Assembly (NCBI GenBank): GCA_030043405.1
Contig: JASHXS010000088.1
Span: forward strand, 1 to 10,424
Direction: 5' to 3'
From: Thermoplasmata archaeon
Lineage (GTDB): Archaea; Thermoplasmatota; Thermoplasmata; Lutacidiplasmatales; UBA184
Length of the DNA stretch: 10,424 nucleotides
In this document: piece by piece, positions 1 through 5,633 of the stretch
Numbering within the stretch: position 1 is the stretch's first letter
Layout: every line of letters begins with the position of its first letter
The notes under the pieces: model-generated
Databases searched by the model: none
Seen by the model: only the letters and a program-made list of their open reading frames with translations
What the model was told of the DNA's origin: nothing
Made by a program: the position numbers and the translations under genes

Positions 1-815
1 TCGAATCGAAAACCGGGGTGCCGTAGACGCCAGCGGTCTACCGCACGGCCCGGCTCCGCCCCCGGGCCGGTGAGGATGAGGCGGACGTCGGCGCCCGGGG
101 CTAAACTCCGATAGACCCCCGCGAGAAAGCGCGAGAATTCGGCCCCCCGCCCCGGGGGGGTGAGAGAGATGGCCTCGTCGGGGAGGCTTCGTACGAGGCT
201 CGGTAAGGAGGACGGCAGGGCCGGCCAGGAGGTACCCTGGGGGTCGGGTCCGGGGCGGCCCCCAATTCCCGCCCGACGCTCTCTTCCACCCAGCTCGAGC
301 GCCACGGCATAGACGGGCGGGCTCAGCAGTACGCCGACCACGCCCCGGGGCCCAAGCAGGGGAACCGGCTCCGGCCGAACGGGCCAGGCGGCCACTGCCC
401 CGGGTCGCAAGTGGTGGGCCTCCCAGATTCGGCGGACCGTGGTATGGCTGATGCCATACCGCTGGGCCACCCGCCGGCTCGAGGTAGCGCGTGCCGCCTC
501 CGGCCGATTCTCGCGCGCCTGCCGGAGGATGGCATGGACCTTCTCCAGCGCAACGCGGCTCGGGCGGATCGTCGGCGCCCGGGGCTCTGACAGACCCCGG
601 AGCCGGGCGACGAGGAATCGGCGGCGCCATCGGGCGACCGCCAGCCGGCCCAGCCCGACCGCCTGACCGATCGCCAGATCGCTCCCTCCGTCGGCCGCCT
701 GGAGAATGATCCGAGCTCGCTGCGCACGTCGTGGTTGGCTCGCGCGGGCCCGAACCCACCGCTGCAGGATGGCGCGTTCCTCCGCACTCAGTCGGACCCC
801 GGGCGCTACCCGCAT
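1..815 (-). CDS. IS630-family transposase-like protein, catalytic aspartates missing, partial at window edge
   Basis: The frame is open from ATG 815 to the left edge, giving 271 residues with the C-terminus outside the window. The layout follows IS630 transposases. A first helix-turn-helix covers about residues 9-75 (LSAEERAIL, then ARWRRRF). A second lies at about 112-138 (SRRVAQRYGISHTTVRRIW). The start of the DDE domain follows (VVGVLLSPPVYAVALEL, about 159-175), and then a segment resembling the second catalytic strand (ADVRLILTGPG, about 242-252). Where the family has VDEKSQ this protein has LGGRER, and where it has LDNYATH it has LTGPGAE, so both expected aspartates are gone. The stretch between them also looks shorter than usual. 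This is either a decaying insertion sequence or a DNA-binding protein derived from one; the uninterrupted frame mildly favours the latter, but long open frames are common in GC-rich DNA. No terminal inverted repeat or target duplication is visible. The family match is fairly sure and the function is not. Confidence 0.7.
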   Translation of the reverse strand, partial: MRVAPGVRLSAEERAILQRWVRARASQPRRAQRARIILQAADGGSDLAIGQAVGLGRLAVARWRRRFLVARLRGLSEPRAPTIRPSRVALEKVHAILRQARENRPEAARATSSRRVAQRYGISHTTVRRIWEAHHLRPGAVAAWPVRPEPVPLLGPRGVVGVLLSPPVYAVALELGGRERRAGIGGRPGPDPQGTSWPALPSSLPSLVRSLPDEAISLTPPGRGAEFSRFLAGVYRSLAPGADVRLILTGPGAEPGRAVDRWRLRHPGFRF

Positions 816-839
816 GCGCGGCGGGACATCGCCCCACCC

Positions 840-847
840 TAAAAGAG
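840..847 (-). promoter_or_regulatory. candidate TATA box for the transposase-like gene
   Basis: On the minus strand this reads CTCTTTTA, the only AT-rich patch ahead of the gene. Its centre is about 27 bp before ATG 815, which is the spacing expected for a leaderless archaeal transcript. There is no Shine-Dalgarno motif suitably placed before this ATG. The match to a consensus TATA box is weak. Confidence 0.35.
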
Positions 848-905
848 GGGCTGGCCGCGGGGTCGGCTCATAAGTATGTGTTCCAAAGTTCCAGAGCGGG
901 CCGTG

Positions 906-914
906 CACATATAC
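906..914 (+). promoter_or_regulatory. TATA box for the phosphatase-methyltransferase pair
   Basis: The sequence CACATATAC stands out in very GC-rich surroundings. Its centre is about 25 bp ahead of the ATG at 936, so transcription would begin at or next to that ATG and the mRNA would be leaderless. This spacing is the main reason for choosing ATG 936 over the in-frame ATG at 876, which lies upstream of the box. Confidence 0.6.
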
Positions 915-935
915 CGGATCCCTCGTGGACCCAAC

Positions 936-1412
936 ATGCCTGCGAAAACGAGTACTCCCCCGAAGAAGAGAGCGAGCGCCGCGCCCACCGCCGCCGAGGT
1001 CAGTCCTGGATTGTACGTCGGCGGTTGGGCCGACGCCCTGAACTTCTCCGGTACGAGGTTCTGTGTCCTCGACGAGGCGCCTCCCGACATGCCCGCCGCG
1101 ACCCACGTGCCCATCTTCGACGAACATTCCGAACAGCCGAACGTACCCAACCTCGAGCGACTCGCGGGTTTGATCTCCCAGGCACGTTCGAAGCGGGAGC
1201 CGGTGCTCGTGTTTTGCGGACATGGCGTCCGGCGTTCACCGCTCGCGGTGGCCTGGTACCTCCACCGATCCGAGTCCATCCCGCTGGAGGAGGCGTACGC
1301 CCGGATCCGGGTCGCGCGGCCCTTCATCGAACCGGTGCAGAGTTGGGCCAAGGGTTGGAGAGTGCTCGAAGCGGCCGACCGAGGCCGCGCCGCCCCCCGC
1401 GCCCACCCGTGA
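936..1412 (+). CDS. dual-specificity / tyrosine protein phosphatase (cysteine-based)
   Basis: The protein has 158 residues, a normal size for a compact single-domain dual-specificity phosphatase. The P-loop is VFCGHGVRRSP, giving the CX5R signature with nucleophile Cys94, phosphate-binding Arg100 and the following Ser101. Upstream, PIFDEHSE (residues 59-66) looks like the loop that supplies the general-acid Asp62. The fold starts at PGLYVGGWADA (about 24-34); the first 20 residues are basic and probably disordered. Such enzymes remove phosphate from Ser/Thr/Tyr in proteins, and some act on RNA or inositol phosphates, so the substrate cannot be assigned. ATG 936 is chosen because a TATA box sits 25 bp before it; ATG 876 would add 20 residues. 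The stop overlaps the GTG of the downstream methyltransferase by 4 bp, indicating co-translation. The gene diverges from the transposase-like gene. Confidence 0.88.
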   Translation: MPAKTSTPPKKRASAAPTAAEVSPGLYVGGWADALNFSGTRFCVLDEAPPDMPAATHVPIFDEHSEQPNVPNLERLAGLISQARSKREPVLVFCGHGVRRSPLAVAWYLHRSESIPLEEAYARIRVARPFIEPVQSWAKGWRVLEAADRGRAAPRAHP

Positions 1413-2119
1413 TCGAGGAAGTCGACCCCGACGCTGGGTGGGTCGCCCGGCTGTCGGGCGCGTCCGAATCCGCGGTCGCACGTGCCCTCGCCGAGGCACA
1501 CAGGGAGACTCGGCTGTTCCGGCATCTCGCCGAACGCCATCGTACGGGGGGCCGCAAATTCTACGTCGAGATCGAGGCTCCGTTGGAGTTGTACGCGCTC
1601 ACCCGCCTCCTCCAGCCCCGACATGTCGTGGAGGTTGGAGTCTCCTCGGGTGTCTCGTCCGCCTACTTCCTGCAGGCGCTCGCGCGGAATGACCGAGGCA
1701 CCCTCCACTCGGTCGACCTCCCCCGGACCGTTCAGCCCAAGAAGCGCGCGTCACTGGCCAAGACGGTCTCGGCGGGATCTTGGGCCCTTCCGCCCGGAGA
1801 GTCCTCGGGCTGGGCCGTCCCCTTCGCCCTGCGAAAGCGATGGGACCTTCGCCTGGGCGACAAGGCGGAGGTACTGCCTCTGCTCGGCGAGGAGCTCGAC
1901 GAGGTCGGCCTCTTCCTCTACGACGTGCCCCACTCCGACCCCGCGGCCTTCTTCGAGTTCCGATCCCTGGATCCGCGAATGCGATCGGGAGCCGTGGCGC
2001 TGGTGGATCACGGGGGCACGACGTCCCAGTGCCCGAGCCTGGCCCGCTGGGCCAGGTCGCGAGGGTCGACGGGCAGCGGGCGCAGTGGGCTCGGCTTGTT
2101 CGCCTTCCGGTTCCCTTGA
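1409..2119 (+). CDS. class I SAM-dependent methyltransferase (Methyltransf_24-like)
   Basis: The protein has 236 residues. It starts at GTG 1409, which shares the bases GTGA with the phosphatase stop; the frame is open further upstream but nothing there resembles the family. An N-terminal helical cap (about 1-60) precedes a Rossmann core. Motif I is VVEVGVSSGVSSAYF (73-87), LHSVDLP (99-105) carries the acidic residue that usually binds the SAM ribose, and VGLFLYDVPHS (166-176) corresponds to the strand with the metal- or substrate-facing acid in CmcI/Methyltransf_24 enzymes. LVDHGG (198-203) matches the usual late strand. This family methylates hydroxyl groups on small molecules, sugars or lipids; the acceptor here is unknown. 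No Shine-Dalgarno site is seen, so translation probably depends on coupling to the phosphatase gene. Class assignment is firm, substrate is open. Confidence 0.85.
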   Translation: MIEEVDPDAGWVARLSGASESAVARALAEAHRETRLFRHLAERHRTGGRKFYVEIEAPLELYALTRLLQPRHVVEVGVSSGVSSAYFLQALARNDRGTLHSVDLPRTVQPKKRASLAKTVSAGSWALPPGESSGWAVPFALRKRWDLRLGDKAEVLPLLGEELDEVGLFLYDVPHSDPAAFFEFRSLDPRMRSGAVALVDHGGTTSQCPSLARWARSRGSTGSGRSGLGLFAFRFP

Positions 2120-2162
2120 AGGGTTAGACGGCCATCGGTCGGTTCGCGGAGTGCGCCGGGAG

Positions 2163-2169
2163 GGAGGAG
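2163..2169 (+). promoter_or_regulatory. Shine-Dalgarno site of the PiT transporter gene
   Basis: GGAGGAG lies about 6-8 nt before ATG 2176. No TATA-like element occurs at the right distance, which suggests the transporter is translated from a longer transcript, probably the phosphatase-methyltransferase mRNA (56 bp gap). Confidence 0.6.
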
Positions 2170-2175
2170 CGCTCG

Positions 2176-3165
2176 ATGGTCGCACTGACGCTCGCGGACG
2201 CGGTCCTGATCCTGGCCGCCCTCGCCTTCGCCTGGAGCATCGGCGCCCACTATACCGGGGCCTGTATGGGGATGGCCTACGCGGCCCGGGCCCTCTCCCG
2301 GCGTCAGGCGTTGGGATGGATGGCCCTGCTGACCGCCGTGGGGGCGGCCCTCGCCAGTGGCCGGGTCGTGGGCAACATCGGACTCAACCTGGTCGGGGCC
2401 CAAACGCTCACGGTGGCCGCGGCCGCCGCCGTCGTGCTCGCGGCGTTCGCGCTCACCTCCGCCTACAACCTCGCCCGCATCCCGACCTCGACGATCCAGA
2501 TCTTCGTGTTCTGTCTGCTAGGGGTCGCAACGGGCCTCGGGATATCGATCCACTGGGGCAATGTGGTGAACCTGGTCGAGTTGTGGGCCGTCGCACCGGT
2601 GGCCGCGCTCGGCTTGGGGTATCTCCTCACCCGAGGACTCTCCCGAGGAGCGCCGGCCCCGTCGAGTTCGGACTCTTCAATCCGCTGGGGACTGCCGGCG
2701 ACGGGCCTGCTCGTGGTGATGGCCCTGGCCGCGTCGTTCGCGATGGGCGCCAATGATGTGGCGAACGCCACAGCCGTGTTCGTGTCCACGGGGCTGACGG
2801 ATACGCTCGTGGCGGGCCTCGTCGGGGGCGTCGCCCTGGCCCTCGGGGTCGTGACGTGGGGCGGCCCCCTCCTGTCGCGCGTCGCGTCGGACATCGTCCA
2901 GGTCGACCGACCCATGGCGATCGCCGCGCAGGGGGCCCAGGCGATCGTCATCCTCGTGGCCGTCGTCGCGGTCGGTGCCTTCACCTCGATGAACCAGGCC
3001 CTGATCGGCGGAATGGCGGGGGCGGGTATCGCTCGGGGCGAGCGGACGATCCGATGGCCGGTGCTCCGGGGCGTCCTCCTGGGGTGGGCGGTCGGGCCGG
3101 CTTCCGGATTCGCGGCCGGGCTGGCGGTCGTCCACGGAGCGGCTTTCCTCGGCGTCCCGCTCTAG
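2176..3165 (+). CDS. PiT-family inorganic anion (phosphate or sulfate) transporter
   Basis: The protein has 329 residues and about ten hydrophobic segments arranged as two related halves, as in PiT permeases, which carry phosphate with a cation. The second half holds an intact signature GANDVANA (191-198) and the later motif TSMNQALIGGMAGAG (270-284). The first half keeps the partner motif RIPTSTIQIF (101-110), but its signature is IGAHYTGA (22-29), where most family members have GANDVAN. The change of the Asn-Asp pair to His-Tyr could affect ion coupling or substrate choice. Some PiT relatives, such as CysP of Bacillus, carry sulfate, so phosphate is likely but not certain. A short polar loop (about 156-170) joins the halves. 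No PhoU-like gene adjoins it. The start ATG has a good ribosome binding site. It lies 56 bp after the methyltransferase and may share its transcript. Confidence 0.88.
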   Translation: MVALTLADAVLILAALAFAWSIGAHYTGACMGMAYAARALSRRQALGWMALLTAVGAALASGRVVGNIGLNLVGAQTLTVAAAAAVVLAAFALTSAYNLARIPTSTIQIFVFCLLGVATGLGISIHWGNVVNLVELWAVAPVAALGLGYLLTRGLSRGAPAPSSSDSSIRWGLPATGLLVVMALAASFAMGANDVANATAVFVSTGLTDTLVAGLVGGVALALGVVTWGGPLLSRVASDIVQVDRPMAIAAQGAQAIVILVAVVAVGAFTSMNQALIGGMAGAGIARGERTIRWPVLRGVLLGWAVGPASGFAAGLAVVHGAAFLGVPL

Positions 3166-3191
3166 GTCCGGCGCGGGACGGCTCCGACGAG

Positions 3192-3200
3192 CCTTAGAGC
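3192..3200 (+). promoter_or_regulatory. candidate TATA box for the GNAT gene
   Basis: CCTTAGAGC is the only AT-richer patch in the 56-bp gap after the PiT gene. It is centred about 26 bp before ATG 3222, and an in-frame TAG inside it (3195-3197) rules out an earlier start. There is no Shine-Dalgarno motif, so a leaderless transcript is plausible. The sequence is a poor match to the consensus. Confidence 0.35.
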
Positions 3201-3221
3201 CGGTGTCGCTGTCGCCTCCCG

Positions 3222-4268
3222 ATGGTCGCCCGGCCCCCTACCGGGAAATTGGTACCCCTCGGCAGCGCTCCGGACGACGCGGTCCGTCTGGCGGTCGCCG
3301 CGGTGCAGTACGCCTGTGCTCGAGAGTCCCCGCCCCAGGACCCCACCCCCGTCATCGCGTGGGTGAGCGAGCGGATCCGGGCGGGGACGGTGGAGGGGCG
3401 CCTCTATCGGGTCCGGGACCGCCCCGTCGGCGTGGCGATGTGGGAGGGGAATCCGGAGCTCGGGCTCCACCTACGGACCCTCTACCTGGACGAAGGCTAC
3501 CGGTCGGTCGAGGCGTACGCGGATTTCCTGGAGAAGGTGGGCGTGGAGGCCGGACCGGTCGCGTTCTTGACCGCGGCGTTGCCCAACCTCTCCCCGGAGG
3601 AGGTCGAACGTCTCGCGGGAGGGCACGGCTTCGCGCGGTACGGGCGCTCGGAGATGCGCTTCCCGGTCGACACGGCGGTTCCGGACCAACCACCCCCCGC
3701 GGGCGTGACGGTCCGCCCGGTACGGCTCGATGACGAACCGTCGGTCGCGGCGGCCCACGCGGCCGCGTTCGGTCGGCACTTTGACTTCTATCTCTTCCGG
3801 GGCGACCTCGATCCGGAACGGAGCAGTCTCCTCGAGGTGCACGACATCCTGACCGGCCGGTGGGGGGAATTCCTGCCGTGGGCCTCCTTCCTCGCCGAAG
3901 GAGAGAACCACCACGTGATGGGCGGTTGCCTGTTCGTGCGGGCGCCGTACGGACCCCTGCTGGTCAGCTTGTTCGTCGACCCCGCCGCTCAGGGGAAGGG
4001 CGTGGGGCGTACCCTGACCGCCGAGAGCCTGAGGGCGCTGCGCGCCCGGGGCGAGTCCGTGATCGCACTCAACGTGACCGAGGGGAACCGCCGGGCCGTC
4101 GCGACGTACGAGAAGTTCGGGTTCGTACGGTCGCTGGGCCCCGGGTGGGAGTGGTACTCGACGGAACTCGTACCCGTGGCGCCCGACGGCAGTCCTAGCC
4201 GGCCTCCGGTGACGGCGCCGCTGACCGGATCGCGAGCCCCCGCAGGGCCCCGAAACCGGCCAGCATGA
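3222..4268 (+). CDS. tandem GNAT-fold N-acetyltransferase
   Basis: The protein has 348 residues, about twice a single GNAT domain. The C-terminal domain (about 162-315) begins VTVRPVRLDDE, continues through the strand pair GPLLVSLFVDPAAQ, and has the acetyl-CoA pyrophosphate loop QGKGVG (257-262). It ends in the typical ALNVTEGNRRAVATYEKFGF (281-301), where Asn and Tyr often line the active site. The N-terminal half (about 15-148) has GNAT-like elements, such as YRVRDRPVGVAMW and a closing GFARYGRSEMRF, but no visible Q/RxxGxG loop, so it is probably an inactive domain. Acceptor substrates vary widely in this superfamily and cannot be named. The last 25 or so residues are proline-rich and lie wholly within the overlap with the convergent permease gene. 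ATG 3222 is the first start after an in-frame stop at 3195. Confidence 0.8.
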   Translation: MVARPPTGKLVPLGSAPDDAVRLAVAAVQYACARESPPQDPTPVIAWVSERIRAGTVEGRLYRVRDRPVGVAMWEGNPELGLHLRTLYLDEGYRSVEAYADFLEKVGVEAGPVAFLTAALPNLSPEEVERLAGGHGFARYGRSEMRFPVDTAVPDQPPPAGVTVRPVRLDDEPSVAAAHAAAFGRHFDFYLFRGDLDPERSSLLEVHDILTGRWGEFLPWASFLAEGENHHVMGGCLFVRAPYGPLLVSLFVDPAAQGKGVGRTLTAESLRALRARGESVIALNVTEGNRRAVATYEKFGFVRSLGPGWEWYSTELVPVAPDGSPSRPPVTAPLTGSRAPAGPRNRPA

Positions 4269-5514
4269 CGAGGCCGAAGAGCGCCAGCGTCCCCCCCGCC
4301 GTGAGATACGTCCCCTGGATCCCGATCTCGTAGGTCAGGGAGCCGCCCGCGTACTGGCCGACCGGCACGAGGGCGTAGCTCCCGACCTCGTCCGCCGAGA
4401 AGACGCGGCCCATCATCTCGTCCGGGACCGTGGATTGGATCGTCGAGAGGAACACGGTCGTGAACATGCCGGGGATGATCCCGAAGAGGAAGATGATGGG
4501 CAGGGCCAGCCAGATCGAGCGCACGAGGGCGAGCGCGAGCAGCGTCGCCCCGAGGGCACTCGTGAACAGGATCATCGCGAGCCCCGCCCGCGGCTCGAAC
4601 CGAACCCGCGCGATCAGGACGAACCCCACCGACGCGCCGACGGTCGCGGCCGCGAGCATCGCTCCATACCAGATCCCTTGCGTCATGCCCAGCCAAGACG
4701 TCACGTAGAGCGCCAGCTCGACCGTCGCGAGCGCGACCAGGAAGTTGATCACCAGCCCGGCCACCGTGAGCTGCAGGATGGCCCGGTGCTGTCCGATGTA
4801 CGCGAACCCGGCCCGGGCGTCATGCAGCAGCGAGCGCGCGGGGGTCGTACGCTTTGCCGGTCGCAGGTCCACGTCCAGCGTGGCCAGCGCCACCTGCGTC
4901 GCGAAGAACAGCACGAACGGGAGGCCGAGGGCGTACGCCGCAGGACCGACGGTCAGGAGGGCCCCGCCCACGAGCACGCCGGCGGCCGTGACGACCCCGG
5001 CGATCGCGTAGATGAGGCCGTTCGCCCGGCCGAGGAGCTCGCGCGGGACGACCCGGGTCACGCTGGTGTTGAAGGCGGGGCGGAAGAGGGTCGAGGAGAC
5101 GACGATCGCCGCCCAGGTCGGGTACACGAAGAGGACCCACTCGGGCAGGTAGAATCCGGCCGGGCCGGGGATACGGATATGGGTCGTGGGCCCGAGCACG
5201 AGGATGACCGTCAGGACCGCGGTGCCGAGCATTCCGAGCAGGTTCACCACTCGCATCAGGTGGCCCCGGTCGTTCCGGTCGGCGAGCGCCCCGGAGAAGA
5301 AGGCGCTCAGGAGGGTCGGGACTGTGGAGGAGAGCCCGAGGAACGCGAGGGCGAGCGCGCCATACGTCGCGCGCACGTCGGAGGGATAGGCGACCGTGAC
5401 CGAGTAGAACAGAACGACCGAAACGGTGGCGGGGGCCGCGAACTGGAGCGCGCCGGCCGTCAGGAACGACGAGAAGGAGCGCTGCTGAAAGAGTTCTACA
5501 TACCGACCGTTCAG
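4195..5514 (-). CDS. major facilitator superfamily permease (MFS_3/exporter-like), probable CTG start
   Basis: Read from CTG 5514 the protein has 439 residues, usual for the EntS-like MFS_3 group of drug or siderophore exporters. About twelve hydrophobic segments are visible. The motif-A loop after the second is SGALADRNDRGHLMR (about 74-88), diagnostic of MFS, and a matching loop in the second half reads IARVRFEPRAG. The central cytoplasmic loop has the family's SLLHDARAGFAYIGQHRAIL (about 228-247). Just before the first membrane segment the frame has NGRYVELFQQRSFSSF, the expected beginning. No ATG, GTG or TTG lies there; the nearest is ATG 5715, inside the divergent pelota gene. A BRE/TATA at 5557-5566 and an AGGGGGG site 5 nt before CTG 5514 point to the CTG. 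The substrate is unknown. The 3' end overlaps the GNAT gene by 74 bp. Confidence 0.85.
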   Translation of the reverse strand: MNGRYVELFQQRSFSSFLTAGALQFAAPATVSVVLFYSVTVAYPSDVRATYGALALAFLGLSSTVPTLLSAFFSGALADRNDRGHLMRVVNLLGMLGTAVLTVILVLGPTTHIRIPGPAGFYLPEWVLFVYPTWAAIVVSSTLFRPAFNTSVTRVVPRELLGRANGLIYAIAGVVTAAGVLVGGALLTVGPAAYALGLPFVLFFATQVALATLDVDLRPAKRTTPARSLLHDARAGFAYIGQHRAILQLTVAGLVINFLVALATVELALYVTSWLGMTQGIWYGAMLAAATVGASVGFVLIARVRFEPRAGLAMILFTSALGATLLALALVRSIWLALPIIFLFGIIPGMFTTVFLSTIQSTVPDEMMGRVFSADEVGSYALVPVGQYAGGSLTYEIGIQGTYLTAGGTLALFGLVMLAGFGALRGLAIRSAAPSPEAG

Positions 5515-5519
5515 AGGGT

Positions 5520-5526
5520 CCCCCCT
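5520..5526 (-). promoter_or_regulatory. Shine-Dalgarno-like site deciding the permease start
   Basis: On the minus strand AGGGGGG ends 5 nt before CTG 5514, the only near-start codon between the predicted transcription start (about 5532) and the first membrane segment. It supports initiation at CTG rather than at ATG 5715 upstream of the promoter. The match to the anti-Shine-Dalgarno sequence is imperfect. Confidence 0.4.
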
Positions 5527-5555
5527 ACCGGTGCGCCCGCGACCCAGTGGGGCTC

Positions 5556-5566
5556 GATAAACTTTC
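5556..5566 (-). promoter_or_regulatory. BRE/TATA promoter of the MFS permease gene
   Basis: The minus strand reads GGAAAGTTTATC here: a purine-rich BRE-like half followed by a TATA-like half, one of the best archaeal promoter matches in the window. A start about 26 bp downstream falls near 5532, leaving a leader of roughly 18 nt that contains the ribosome binding site. Confidence 0.55.
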
Positions 5567-5593
5567 CGCGCACGAGCCGCCGAGACGAAACGC

Positions 5594-5601
5594 GCATAAC
5601 C
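5594..5601 (+). promoter_or_regulatory. candidate TATA box of the pelota gene
   Basis: GCATAACC is the best AT-rich patch upstream of the pelota GTG at 5634. It would place transcription near 5623, giving a leader of about 10 nt. It lies about 35 bp from the oppositely directed permease promoter, so the two could compete for factor binding. Weak consensus match. Confidence 0.35.
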
Positions 5602-5633
5602 GCCCGGCCCGTCGGCTGGCCCCGGGGCCCCTC

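Noticed and set aside
323..787. A 154-codon minus-strand frame
   Set aside because: It shadows the IS630-like frame, which aligns with a known family across its whole length while this frame does not.
876..935. Upstream ATG 876 as the phosphatase start
   Set aside because: It lies before the best TATA box (906-914), and the phosphatase fold needs only sequence after residue 20; ATG 936 has the leaderless spacing.
1..935. A complete insertion sequence
   Set aside because: No terminal inverted repeats or TA target duplication could be found to the right of the gene, and the left end is outside the window.
731..1408. N-terminal 226 codons of the frame holding the methyltransferase
   Set aside because: This stretch overlaps the phosphatase and the transposase-like gene, is Arg/Pro-rich and matches nothing; the methyltransferase homology begins right after GTG 1409.
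1482..2756. A 424-codon plus-strand frame
   Set aside because: It spans the methyltransferase and PiT genes out of frame and gives a Ser/Arg/Gly-rich product without domains.
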